Assembly (NCBI RefSeq): GCF_003323745.1
Contig: NZ_QOIL01000005.1
Coordinates: 372,001-436,000 of the forward strand
DNA length: 64,000 nt
Origin: Sphaerisporangium album
GTDB lineage: Bacteria > Actinomycetota > Actinomycetes > Streptosporangiales > Streptosporangiaceae
Direction: 5' to 3'
Shown: positions 33,407 through 41,799 of the stretch, one piece after another
Numbering within the stretch: position 1 is the first letter of the stretch
How the letters are laid out: every line of letters begins with the position of its first letter
Made by a program: the position numbers and the translations under genes
The notes under the pieces: generated by a model
Told to the model about the DNA's origin: nothing
Seen by the model: the letters and a program-made list of their open reading frames with translations, nothing else
The model's database searches: none

Positions 33407-35071
33407 TCAGCCTGTGTCTATATCTGCTTCGCCTACGAGACTCGCGTCGCTCGATAGTCCGAAACTTGCCATGAAGTCCCGTTCGCGTTCGGCAAGCTCG
33501 GTCCTTCGTGCCTCGATGAAGCCCTCATCGTCGCCGGCCGCCAGCAGGCCCATTGCGCGAGCCGGGATCGCGTGGCTCTCGAGCACGTCGCTCCGAACGT
33601 CTTCCGGGAGATTCAGAAGCGCGTTCTTGACCGACACACGAGGCGCCGTCGGCATGATCAGCCGGTTGGCGGGGCTGGATGCGGCCGCCACTCCCGGCCT
33701 GGTGATCACATGCCGATATGCAGAGGTGGCACCTCGGGCCAGCAGGTCCGCAGGCGAAATTCCCTCGCCGTGCGGAGACAGGCGCTCTGGCAACTCCTGA
33801 AGTTCCCAGATGATGAACGCGCGGACGCGGGCGCTGCGCAAGTCGAACCGGTTGGGGAAGGGGCGGGGGCGTTCATCGGAGATAGACAGCTCGCCGTGCC
33901 CGCGCGCGAAAGCCCGCATCTCGGCCAGCGACTGCCTGATCTGGGTGGTGTTGGCCCCTGCGAAGTGGCCCGACCACGACGTCACCCAGAACCATCTGAT
34001 CAAAACCTGTATCTGTTGTGGGGTCGGTTTCGGGCGGTCATGGAAGAAGGTCGTCAGCAACATCAGTTGCGCGTCATAGGGGATTAGTCGCGCGAGCGGC
34101 ACCCCTACCACGTCGCGGAGGAAGTTCACGGCACGGGTCAAGGCCTCTTCGGTCGCGTCGACCGCCTTTTGGACGTTGTCCTTGACCCGCCTCGCGAGAA
34201 CGTCCCACCTGGCCTCCTGAACGTTCTCCTCGCCGCTCACCGCGAGGACGGACCGGAAGACGGCATCAGGGGAAACCTCGCCGAAGCCGGTGTCCGCGAT
34301 CAGCTCGATCATCTCGTCGAGGCGGTCCGCCAGGCTCTGTTGTCCACTGGTGTGGTAGGTCAGCGCGGAGACCATCTGCGCGGGACGCATCGGCTGGCCG
34401 GTGCTGTTGACCCGGGAGAAGACCTCCACGGCGTCTTCCAGGGAACCTCCCACCAAACGCACCACGGCGAGTTTGTACGACTTGATTCGCTGGGCGACGA
34501 GTTCCGCCTCACCGGTGAGCTGGTCGACATCCATGTCATCGCCCGCGCGCTTGGCGAGCTCTCGCGCGTAAGCAAGGAAGTCGATCGTGCGGAGTACCGA
34601 CCGCAGAGGCAGATAGTTGGCGGGAGGCGCCTCGGGCCGCTTCCAATGACGGTAACGATTGACGCCGTCGCCGGCTTCGCCGAGAATGCGGTACGGCCAC
34701 CACATCCAGTCGCTCTGCGCGGTGGACCTCCGGGCGTCGGCCGGCCTGCGCAGCGTGGCGAAGAGTGCTGACAGCCGTTGGTGACCATCCAGGACGTATG
34801 CCACCGATCGTCCCTCGCGCGGAGGCGGCACAGGTAGATCACCGATGCGATCGAGACTGGCGAGCGGTTCCGACGTCTCCCAGAACAGCAGGCTCCCGAT
34901 GGGGTAGCCGCGCTCGATGCTGTCGAACAGGTCGAGGATCTGCTCAGGACGCCAGACGAACGGCCGCTGGAACTTGGGAATACGGAGCTCGCCGTCGGCA
35001 AGGGGAGCCAGGACCTGCTCCATGAGCATGATCTCGGGCTTGACGTCGATGTCATAATCTTCAGCGGTCAT
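33407..35071 (-). CDS. DUF262 (GmrSD-like, ParB-fold) protein of a defence operon
   Basis: 554 aa from the ATG at 35071 (a TTG codon precedes it). The DUF262 motifs are clear: RIPKFQRPFVWRPEQILDLF at about residues 30-49 and YVLDGHQRLSALFATL with DGHQR at 95-99, the ParB/Srx-type nucleotide or DNA-processing site found in GmrSD and SspE-type proteins. FSRVNSTGQPMRPAQMVSAL is also typical. The C-terminal half is helical and shows no HNH motif I can identify. It is the last gene of an operon with a TOPRIM-like nuclease (11-nt gap) and an AAA ATPase. DUF262 proteins in such settings restrict foreign DNA. Codon use is less GC-biased than the flanks, which suggests acquisition. Confidence 0.85.
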   Translation of the reverse strand: MTAEDYDIDVKPEIMLMEQVLAPLADGELRIPKFQRPFVWRPEQILDLFDSIERGYPIGSLLFWETSEPLASLDRIGDLPVPPPREGRSVAYVLDGHQRLSALFATLRRPADARRSTAQSDWMWWPYRILGEAGDGVNRYRHWKRPEAPPANYLPLRSVLRTIDFLAYARELAKRAGDDMDVDQLTGEAELVAQRIKSYKLAVVRLVGGSLEDAVEVFSRVNSTGQPMRPAQMVSALTYHTSGQQSLADRLDEMIELIADTGFGEVSPDAVFRSVLAVSGEENVQEARWDVLARRVKDNVQKAVDATEEALTRAVNFLRDVVGVPLARLIPYDAQLMLLTTFFHDRPKPTPQQIQVLIRWFWVTSWSGHFAGANTTQIRQSLAEMRAFARGHGELSISDERPRPFPNRFDLRSARVRAFIIWELQELPERLSPHGEGISPADLLARGATSAYRHVITRPGVAAASSPANRLIMPTAPRVSVKNALLNLPEDVRSDVLESHAIPARAMGLLAAGDDEGFIEARRTELAERERDFMASFGLSSDASLVGEADIDTG

Positions 35072-35082
35072 CAACCCATCAC

Positions 35083-36033
35083 CTAAACGATCTGCCGCAG
35101 TAGTGTGAGGATACTGCGCAGCTCAGTTGCCGCGTCAGAGCCCAGGTCGCGATCGAAGTCCGCCTCTGTGATCCGATGCGCGGCCACGTCCTGGAAGAGC
35201 TTGATGACGTCTGCACCGAAGCCCTGCTTTAGCCCACTGACGACCTTGTCAGGAAGACCGTCGAACAACGACTTCTGGTTTTCGGGGACCTCGCCGCTCT
35301 TGCCGAACCCGAGCTTCATGTCGAAGTGCCCACGCTGCTCCTTGGTGAGCTTTTTGAAGAACTTCAGTCGTTGAGAGGCTTCGCGGTACGGTTTCTTTGC
35401 CTGGAGCAGCCTGTTGGGAATATAGTTCTCTGCCTCCCGTAGTTCGAGAACATGGACCTTCACTCCGAGACGGCGGAGCTGTTCGATGCGTCTCGAGGAC
35501 TTCACGGGTGCGTCAGGCGTCAGCTTGTCGCTGTCCACCACCAGTGCGACACGTTGGAGTCGCCGGAATCTACGATGCTCCTCCTCGGCACGCCGATACG
35601 TGTCACCGCCACCGCCGCCGTGTTCGATGATCAGCCAATTCCGATCGATGGCGACCAGGAGATCCTCATGCCCGAATATGCGTGCGACTGCCTTGAGAAA
35701 CCCTCCGTCCGAGGCGTTGTTCTCGACGAGGACCACGGCGGGCAGAGATAGGTCTGCGACATGATCTTCCACGTCGTCCGGAAAGATCCTGGCGACGGGG
35801 GGTCCGCCCGGCACGGAGTAGGCGGTGTACTGTACGGAGCTTCGTTCCGCCAGCTCTCTGAATGTTTCCGCAACGCGTGGCCAATGGCGATGCAGATAGG
35901 ATTCGATCTCCGGAACGGCAGCCGGGTTCACCGCCCAGGAATGGCGGCCATCGGCGAAATGGCATATCAGCACGTAAACATGTCGCGCCTGATCGTCTCT
36001 GGCGAACAGAGCGGTGCCGAGCTCAACGCGCAT
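35083..36033 (-). CDS. TOPRIM-like nuclease partner of the AAA ATPase
   Basis: 316 aa I identify only by motif. The central part has the TOPRIM pattern: VVLVENNASDGGFL with Glu104, then RVALVVDSDK with Asp167-x-Asp169, then VHVLELREAENYIP, where the R-E-x-E-N-Y element is shared with OLD-family and DUF4435-type nucleases. The region between Glu104 and the Asp pair is 60 residues, longer than minimal TOPRIM domains. The C-terminus is helical and basic (REASQRLKFFKKLTKEQRGH). It overlaps the ATPase gene by 11 nt, as in split OLD-like, PARIS-like and similar ATPase-plus-nuclease systems. DNA or RNA cleavage on infection is inferred, not shown. Confidence 0.65.
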   Translation of the reverse strand: MRVELGTALFARDDQARHVYVLICHFADGRHSWAVNPAAVPEIESYLHRHWPRVAETFRELAERSSVQYTAYSVPGGPPVARIFPDDVEDHVADLSLPAVVLVENNASDGGFLKAVARIFGHEDLLVAIDRNWLIIEHGGGGGDTYRRAEEEHRRFRRLQRVALVVDSDKLTPDAPVKSSRRIEQLRRLGVKVHVLELREAENYIPNRLLQAKKPYREASQRLKFFKKLTKEQRGHFDMKLGFGKSGEVPENQKSLFDGLPDKVVSGLKQGFGADVIKLFQDVAAHRITEADFDRDLGSDAATELRSILTLLRQIV

Positions 36034-37372
36034 CGGTGTCCTGGCGACCGAGTTGCGCGGCTGCGAGGGCCCGGGTCTCCTCGAAATCCTCCGCGAATAT
36101 TCCTTGTGGCCAGTAGTCGACGTTCCCCAGGTCGTCCACGTTGATTCGTCGCACCGTCGCCGACACGCCGGTGTGCTCTACGAAGTAGAGCGCGATCATG
36201 TCCGGGTCGACTTTACCCTCGGCCACCCGGCGGCGCAGTCGCAACAGGAACGTTTCGCTGTGCGTCTCTATCAGGAAGCGGACCGGTGTCCTCTGCGTCG
36301 CCGTCACGTACAGGTCCGCCAGCGCGGCCTGGCCTGAAGGGTGGAGGTGGAGCTCCGGCTCTTCGACGATCTCGAGAATGGAATGGACGGGCGGGTCGAG
36401 TTCGTCCCGGGCGCGCCGGACCAGGATCGGCAGCACCTGCGCGACTCCCGTGCCGGTGTCGGTCGCCGGAACCCAGAGCCCTGCCGTCGCCTTCGATTTG
36501 AGTCCCACAGAGTAGGCGTCGTACCTGGGCACGACCTCCAACTCCCACCCTGGGATGTGTTCGCCGAGGTACTCGTTGATTTTGGTGATCAGCCGGCCGC
36601 CGCGCCGGACATGGTCGTAGATGAGGATCGGGACGGTGTCCGTTCCTGAGTCGTCATCCTGGCTCGGGAGCCTCGCTGTCAGGCGTCCGACCCGGTTGGG
36701 ACGCGTACGAAAAGGCCCGAGGTGGCGAATTCGATCCAATCCCGCCCTCACCAACCACCCTCTGCCATCCGGAAATGGAGACCGTGTTAGATCATCCGGC
36801 ATGGCTCGAGAACGGTTGGCAGGGAGCAGGCCCTTGAATGCCACCGATGAGACATGAGACAAGAGATCGTTGCCGGTGACCGAGTAGGGGTGTGAATCCT
36901 CCTCGCCCGCCTCATCCTCCGGAATCCACTCAAGGGAAGTCGTGCCCTCCGGCGAGCGGAGAGTCCACCGGCTCACCACCTGGCTATGCCACTCGGCGAC
37001 GTTCTGGATGGTGACGTCAATCCCGATGGTCAGAGGAAAGGTCATGCCATGGCTACCTGCGGAATCGGGATCAAAGCTCTTCCCGATGGCCTGCTCAGGC
37101 ACTTCTACTTCAAGCCCGAAGCTGACACTGCCATGCTCGACCCGATTGTGGATAAGATCGACGAAGTCCGGAGCGTGTTCCCCGAGTTGTTCGAGATCCA
37201 GGGGTAGGCTCGAGTCGGAATCAAAACCCGTGCTCAGCACCAGGGGTGCCCTTACGAGGGCGCTTTTTCCCGAGTTGTTCTTGCCCAGAACCACCGTGAT
37301 GGGGCGCAACTCCAGATTCTGGCGTTTGGAGAAGCATCGGTAGTTTTCAAACGAGAGTCGGACCAGGGGCAT
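36023..37372 (-). CDS. AAA ATPase with DUF3696-type C-terminus
   Basis: 449 aa. RecF/SMC-like N-terminus (VRLSFENYRCFSKRQNLELR) with Walker A GKNNSGKS (30-37), a long middle lid region, Walker B and D-loop as EIVEEPELHLHPSGQAAL (EEPELHLHP at 337-345) and the H-loop IETHSETFLLRLRRRV. The last about 50 residues (SATVRRINVDDLGNVDYWPQ, FAEDFEETRAL) match DUF3696, which caps a class of such ATPases found next to nucleases. It heads the three-gene operon; no ribosome-binding site is visible, and TAAGCT 6 nt before the ATG could be the -10 box of a leaderless transcript. It probably senses or threads DNA and controls the TOPRIM-like partner. Confidence 0.85.
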   Translation of the reverse strand: MPLVRLSFENYRCFSKRQNLELRPITVVLGKNNSGKSALVRAPLVLSTGFDSDSSLPLDLEQLGEHAPDFVDLIHNRVEHGSVSFGLEVEVPEQAIGKSFDPDSAGSHGMTFPLTIGIDVTIQNVAEWHSQVVSRWTLRSPEGTTSLEWIPEDEAGEEDSHPYSVTGNDLLSHVSSVAFKGLLPANRSRAMPDDLTRSPFPDGRGWLVRAGLDRIRHLGPFRTRPNRVGRLTARLPSQDDDSGTDTVPILIYDHVRRGGRLITKINEYLGEHIPGWELEVVPRYDAYSVGLKSKATAGLWVPATDTGTGVAQVLPILVRRARDELDPPVHSILEIVEEPELHLHPSGQAALADLYVTATQRTPVRFLIETHSETFLLRLRRRVAEGKVDPDMIALYFVEHTGVSATVRRINVDDLGNVDYWPQGIFAEDFEETRALAAAQLGRQDTDAR

Positions 37373-37555
37373 GCCGTTAGCTTAGTACCGCAAACCGCTG
37401 CGGACTCGTGGCTCGCGGTGATGTGGCACAGACAGGGCCTGTATGGCGGTGCCGGACCGGCCACAGTTGAGAGTACGCCGATCCGACGACGGTGTCCGGC
37501 GTGCGGGAGGGGACAGACCGCGTGCGCCCATACTCCGTCAGTTCGAGGCAGCCAT

Positions 37556-37586
37556 GCGGGCGCCGGAGTGAAGCCCCGGCGCCCGC
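37556..37586 (-). terminator. Strong hairpin after the Sdh1-type operon
   Basis: GCGGGCGCCGG and CCGGCGCCCGC form a perfect 11-bp stem around a 9-nt loop, 45 nt past the minus-strand stop of sdhB at 37631. The rest of the 258-nt gap to 37373 shows no gene. Confidence 0.55.
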
Positions 37587-37630
37587 GGACGATCTGGTCC
37601 GCACGGCCCAAGCGCGACGTTGTCGAGATC

Positions 37631-38398
37631 TTACTTGGAGGCCGACGAGCCCGGCCGCTTGAAGATCTTGTTGCCGAGCCAGACCAGCGGGTCGTACTTG
37701 CGGTCGACGACGCGCTCCTTCATCGGGATCAGCGCGTTGTCAGTGATCTTGATGTGCTCGGGGCACACCTCGGTGCAGCACTTGGTGATGTTGCAGTAGC
37801 CGAGGCCGTGCTCCTCCTGCGCTGAGTCCTTGCGGTCGGCCACGTCGTACGGGTGCATGTCCAGCTCGGCGATCCGCATGAGGAAGCGCGGCCCGGCGAA
37901 GGCCGGCTTGTTCTCCTCGTGGTCGCGGATCACGTGGCAGACGTTGTTGCACATGAAGCACTCGATGCACTTGCGGAACTCCTGGGACCGCTCGACGTCG
38001 ATCTGCTGCATGCGGTACTCGCCGGGCTTGACGTTGTCCGGCGGGGTGAACGAGGGGATCTCGCGCGCCTTCTGGTAGTTGAACGACACGTCCGTCACCA
38101 GGTCCTTGATGACGGGGAACGTCCGCATCGGCGTGACGGTGATCGTCTCGTCCTCGCTGAACGTCGACATGCGCGTCATGCAGCCGAGGCGCGGCTTGCC
38201 GTTGATCTCCATCGAGCACGACCCGCACTTGCCCGCCTTGCAGTTCCAGCGGACCGCGAGGTCGGGCGCCTGCGTGGCCTGCAGGCGGTGGATGACGTCG
38301 AGCACGACCTCGCCCTCGTTGACCTCGACGACGAAGTCCTCGAGCCCGCCTTCGCCGCCCTCGCCACGCCAGACGCGGAACTTGGCCTTGTAACCCAT
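37631..38398 (-). CDS. sdhB: Succinate dehydrogenase/fumarate reductase iron-sulfur subunit (Sdh1 type)
   Basis: 255 aa. Carries the three clusters expected of SdhB: [2Fe-2S] ligands in CKAGKCGSC and a following Cys (GKPRLGC), then CIECFMCNNVCHV and CCTEVCPEH for the [4Fe-4S] and [3Fe-4S] sites. It passes electrons from the flavin subunit to the membrane quinone site. The start ATG at 38398 shares one base with the stop of sdhA. The gene set and sizes resemble the Sdh1 complex of mycobacteria (Rv0247c-Rv0249c), distinct from the b558-type operon at 45.9-49.4 kb. Confidence 0.93.
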   Translation of the reverse strand: MGYKAKFRVWRGEGGEGGLEDFVVEVNEGEVVLDVIHRLQATQAPDLAVRWNCKAGKCGSCSMEINGKPRLGCMTRMSTFSEDETITVTPMRTFPVIKDLVTDVSFNYQKAREIPSFTPPDNVKPGEYRMQQIDVERSQEFRKCIECFMCNNVCHVIRDHEENKPAFAGPRFLMRIAELDMHPYDVADRKDSAQEEHGLGYCNITKCCTEVCPEHIKITDNALIPMKERVVDRKYDPLVWLGNKIFKRPGSSASK

Positions 38399-40305
38399 CA
38401 GGACTCCTTCACCAGGGCGTCGTAGTCCGCCAGCTCGTCGGCGGTGACGTACTTGCTGATCTCCGCCCGGTCGAACAACGTGAGCAGGTCGGGCCGCATG
38501 GGAGGCTGGTCCCGCTCCTCGATGGTGACCTCGCCGCCGGAGCCGAGCCCGCACAGCAGCAGCTTGCGCCGCCATTCGGCCGACATCGCCGGATAGTCGT
38601 CGCGGGTGTGCCCGCCGCGGCTCTCCTGGCGGAGCAGCGCGGCGCGGGCGACGCACTCGGAGACCAGCAGCATGTTGCGCAGGTCGATCGCGAGGTGCCA
38701 GCCGGGGTTGTAGATGCGGCCGCCCGGGGCGCCGGTGTTGGCCGCGCGCTCCTTGAGCTTCTCGACGACCTCCAGCGCCTCCTTGACCTCCTCGGCCTTG
38801 CGGATGATGCCCACGAGGTCGTTCATGGTGCGCTGGAGCTCGTGGTGCACCTCGTACGGGTTCTCCCCGCCGGTCCGCGAGAGCGGGGCCACGGCCTCGT
38901 CCTCGGCGTCGCGCAGCGTCTCCTCCGGCGTGACCGGACGCGCCGCGAGCCCGTCGACGTACTCCGCCGCGCCCGCGCCGGCCCGGCGGCCGAACACCAG
39001 CAGGTCGGACAGGGAGTTGCCGCCGAGGCGGTTGGAGCCGTGCATGCCGCCCGACACCTCGCCGGCCGCGAACAGGCCCGGCACCGAGGACGCGGCGGTG
39101 TCGGCGTCGACCTCCACGCCGCCCATGATGTAGTGGCAGGTCGGGCCGACCTCCATGGGCTCGGCGGTGATGTCGACGTCGGCCAGTTCCTTGAACTGGT
39201 GGTGCATCGACGGCAGCCGCCTGACGATCTCGGCGGCGGGCAGGCGGCTCGACACGTCCAGGAACACACCACCGTGCGGGGAGTTGCGCCCGGCCTTCAC
39301 CTCGGAGTTGATCGCGCGGGCGACCTCGTCACGGGGCAGCAGCTCCGGAGGACGGCGGTTGTTGGCCTGGTCGTCGTACCAGCGGTCCGCTTCCTCCTCG
39401 GTGGTGGCGTACTTGTCCTTGAACACCTCGGGGATGTAGTCGAACATGAACCGCTTGCCCTCGGAGTTGCGCAGCACCCCGCCGTCGCCGCGGACGGACT
39501 CGGTGACGAGGATGCCGCGCACCGACGGCGGCCAGACCATGCCGGTCGGGTGGAACTGGATGAACTCCATGTTGATCAGCTTGGCCCCGGCCAGCAGCGC
39601 CAGCGCGTGCCCGTCCCCGGTGTACTCCCAGGAGTTGGAGGTCACGACGTAGGACTTGCCGATGCCGCCGGTGGCCAGCACGACCGCGGGCGCGTCGAAG
39701 CAGATCAGGCGGCCGGTCTCGCGCCAGTAGCCGAACGCGCCGCTGATCGCGGCGTCCTCGGCGGGGCCCTCCTTGAGCAGCTTGGTGATCGTGCACTCGG
39801 CGAAGACCCGGATGTAGGCCTCGGGGTCGCCGTGCAGCTTCTCGTCCTCCTGCTGGAGGGCGACCACGCGCTGCTGGAGCGTGCGGATCAGCTCCAGGCC
39901 GGTGCGGTCGCCGACGTGGGCCAGGCGCGGGTACTCGTGACCGCCGAAGTTGCGCTGGCTGATCTTGCCGTCCTTGGTGCGGTCGAACAGCGCGCCCCAG
40001 GCCTCCAGCTCCCAGACGCGGTCCGGGGCCTCCTTGGCGTGCAGCTCGGCCATGCGCCAGTTGTTGAGGAACTTGCCGCCGCGCATGGTGTCACGGAAGT
40101 GCACCATCCAGTTGTCGGCGGGGTTGACGTTGCCCATGGCGGCGGCGGCTCCGCCCTCGGCCATGACCGTGTGGGCCTTGCCGAACAGCGACTTGCAGAC
40201 GATCGCCGTGCGCTTGCCCTGCTGGCGGGCCTCGATCGCCGCCCGGAGCCCCGCGCCGCCGGCTCCGATGACGACGACGTCGTATTCGTGACGCTCGATT
40301 TCCAC
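38398..40305 (-). CDS. sdhA: Succinate dehydrogenase flavoprotein subunit (Sdh1 type)
   Basis: 635 aa. FAD-binding GAGGAGLRAAIEA at residues 14-26, covalent flavin site around His45 (KAHTVMAEGGAAAA), substrate-site elements EFIQFHPTGM, VTESVRGDGG and HGSNRLGGNSL, and the capping-domain histidine in CHYIMGGVEVD. Oxidises succinate to fumarate or the reverse. Lies 10 nt downstream of the membrane-anchor gene and directly before sdhB. Sequence and length (646 aa in the M. tuberculosis counterpart) place it in the mycobacterial Sdh1 group. Confidence 0.94.
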   Translation of the reverse strand: MEIERHEYDVVVIGAGGAGLRAAIEARQQGKRTAIVCKSLFGKAHTVMAEGGAAAAMGNVNPADNWMVHFRDTMRGGKFLNNWRMAELHAKEAPDRVWELEAWGALFDRTKDGKISQRNFGGHEYPRLAHVGDRTGLELIRTLQQRVVALQQEDEKLHGDPEAYIRVFAECTITKLLKEGPAEDAAISGAFGYWRETGRLICFDAPAVVLATGGIGKSYVVTSNSWEYTGDGHALALLAGAKLINMEFIQFHPTGMVWPPSVRGILVTESVRGDGGVLRNSEGKRFMFDYIPEVFKDKYATTEEEADRWYDDQANNRRPPELLPRDEVARAINSEVKAGRNSPHGGVFLDVSSRLPAAEIVRRLPSMHHQFKELADVDITAEPMEVGPTCHYIMGGVEVDADTAASSVPGLFAAGEVSGGMHGSNRLGGNSLSDLLVFGRRAGAGAAEYVDGLAARPVTPEETLRDAEDEAVAPLSRTGGENPYEVHHELQRTMNDLVGIIRKAEEVKEALEVVEKLKERAANTGAPGGRIYNPGWHLAIDLRNMLLVSECVARAALLRQESRGGHTRDDYPAMSAEWRRKLLLCGLGSGGEVTIEERDQPPMRPDLLTLFDRAEISKYVTADELADYDALVKES

Positions 40306-40315
40306 TGGATGATCC

Positions 40316-41131
40316 TTAAGCGAGCGGGAAGTTGATGATGCCCTTGGCGACCAGCCGCACGTACAGGTCGGCCAGCATGACCGAGTACATGGACAGCCAG
40401 GCGAGCAGCATGTGGCGGCGGTTGAGCTTGGAGACGAAGGTCCACATCTTGTAGCGCAGGGGGTGCTTGGAGAAGTGGTTCAGCCGCCCGGCCGTGATGT
40501 GACGGCAGGAGTGGCAGCTCAGGGTGTACGACCAGATCAGCACCACGTTGATCCAGAGGATGAGCGTGCCGAGCCCGAAATGACCCCACGCGCCGTGCTC
40601 GTCCCGCAGGGCCAGCACCGCGTCCCACGTCAGCACCAGGGCGATCAGCACCGCGCCGTAGAAGAAGTAGCGGTGGATGTTCTGGATGATCAGCGGCAGC
40701 CGCGTCTCACCGGTGTACTTCTTGTGCGGCTCGGCCACCGCGCAGGCGGGCGGCGAGAGCCAGAACGCACGATAGTAACCCTTGCGGTAGTAGTAACAGG
40801 TGAGACGGAAACCGGCCGGCAGGCCGAGGATCAGAATGCCGGGCGGTAGCGTCCACCAGTCGCCGAAGGGGGCGAGGCCGAGGAAGCGCGCGCCTTCCGG
40901 ACACGACGTCGCCAGGCAGGGCGACGAGAAGGGGGCGATGTAGGGTTCGACGAAGTAGCTCTTGTCGAAGATCGCCCAGAGTCCGTAGACGAGGAACGAC
41001 GCCAACGCCGCGAATGTGATGGCGGGGGCCAGCCACCATCGATCCGTGCGCAGGGTGCGGGCCGTGATCTGCGCCCGTTGCTTCCTTTGCGCCGGTTCGC
41101 CGGTCGGCCGACCGGCCGTTGTCTGGGTCAT
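40316..41131 (-). CDS. Membrane anchor of the Sdh1-type succinate dehydrogenase
   Basis: 271 aa, five or so hydrophobic segments: about 33-58 (APAITFAALASFLVYGLWAI), 90-112 (LPPGILILGLPAGFRLTCYY), 155-175 (FFYGAVLIALVLTWDAVLAL), 190-212 and 245-262. Conserved His residues in NIHRYFFYG, CHSCRHIT and HFSKHPLRYK are haem-ligand candidates. Size and order fit the mycobacterial Rv0249c-type anchor, which differs from classical SdhC/SdhD pairs. The ATG at 41131 is preferred because GGTGGAG lies 9 nt upstream; an in-frame GTG is at 41146. First gene of the operon. Confidence 0.85.
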   Translation of the reverse strand: MTQTTAGRPTGEPAQRKQRAQITARTLRTDRWWLAPAITFAALASFLVYGLWAIFDKSYFVEPYIAPFSSPCLATSCPEGARFLGLAPFGDWWTLPPGILILGLPAGFRLTCYYYRKGYYRAFWLSPPACAVAEPHKKYTGETRLPLIIQNIHRYFFYGAVLIALVLTWDAVLALRDEHGAWGHFGLGTLILWINVVLIWSYTLSCHSCRHITAGRLNHFSKHPLRYKMWTFVSKLNRRHMLLAWLSMYSVMLADLYVRLVAKGIINFPLA

Positions 41132-41349
41132 GGGAGAACTCTCCACCTTCCCCGGCCTTTGCCGCCTCAGGGGCGAGGGTCCGGGCTTTCACGTTTGGCT
41201 GGGGTGCCGCGCGCGTGTGCTCCGCGCCGGTCGCAGCCGCGCGCGTGGCCGGTGCGGGCTACGTTACGACGGCTGGCACCCCGGGGGTGGACAGGGTCAC
41301 TCACTTTTTCGACTGACCTCGTGTGATTCCTGTCACGTCGCTGTCAGGC

Positions 41350-41799
41350 TCAGGAACGCTGTCCACCTCTTGGCAGTTTAACGACTGTCACGAAGAAGTC
41401 GTCGATCTGGCGTACCACCCGAATGAACTGGTCGAAGTCGACCGGCTTGGCGACGTAGGCGTTCGCGTGGAGGCGGTAGCTGCGCAGGATGTCCTCCTCG
41501 GCCTCCGAGGTCGTGAGCACGACCACGGGGATGCTGCGCAGCCCGGCGTCGGCCTTGATGTCCTCCAGCACCTCCCTGCCGTCCTTGCGGGGCAGGTTGA
41601 GGTCCAGAAGGATCAGGTCCGGCCGGGGCGCGTCGGCGTAGGGGCCCTCGCGGCGCAGGAACGCCAGGGCCTGCTCGCCGTCACTCACCACGTGCAGCTT
41701 GTTCTGCACCTTGTTGTGCTCGAACGCCTCACGGGTCAGCAGCACGTCGCCGGGGTCGTCCTCGACGAGCAGGACGTCGATCCAGCGAAGCTCATTCAT
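41350..41799 (-). CDS. Single-domain response regulator (Rcp1-like)
   Basis: 149 aa, receiver domain only. Acidic cluster EDDPGD at 13-18, phosphoacceptor Asp66 ([13 protein letters not shown]), Thr in [10 protein letters not shown] and Lys in [11 protein letters not shown]. The form [20 protein letters not shown] is typical of receivers paired with phytochrome-like kinases. No output domain, so it signals by binding partners or relaying phosphate. It overlaps the kinase gene by 8 nt and ends the three-gene signalling operon. Confidence 0.92.
   Translation of the reverse strand: MNELRWIDVLLVEDDPGDVLLTREAFEHNKVQNKLHVVSDGEQALAFLRREGPYADAPRPDLILLDLNLPRKDGREVLEDIKADAGLRSIPVVVLTTSEAEEDILRSYRLHANAYVAKPVDFDQFIRVVRQIDDFFVTVVKLPRGGQRS

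Noticed and set aside
38608-40335. 575-codon plus-strand open frame
   Set aside because: Mirror of the minus-strand sdhA gene, which has full FAD and active-site motifs; the antisense product has none.
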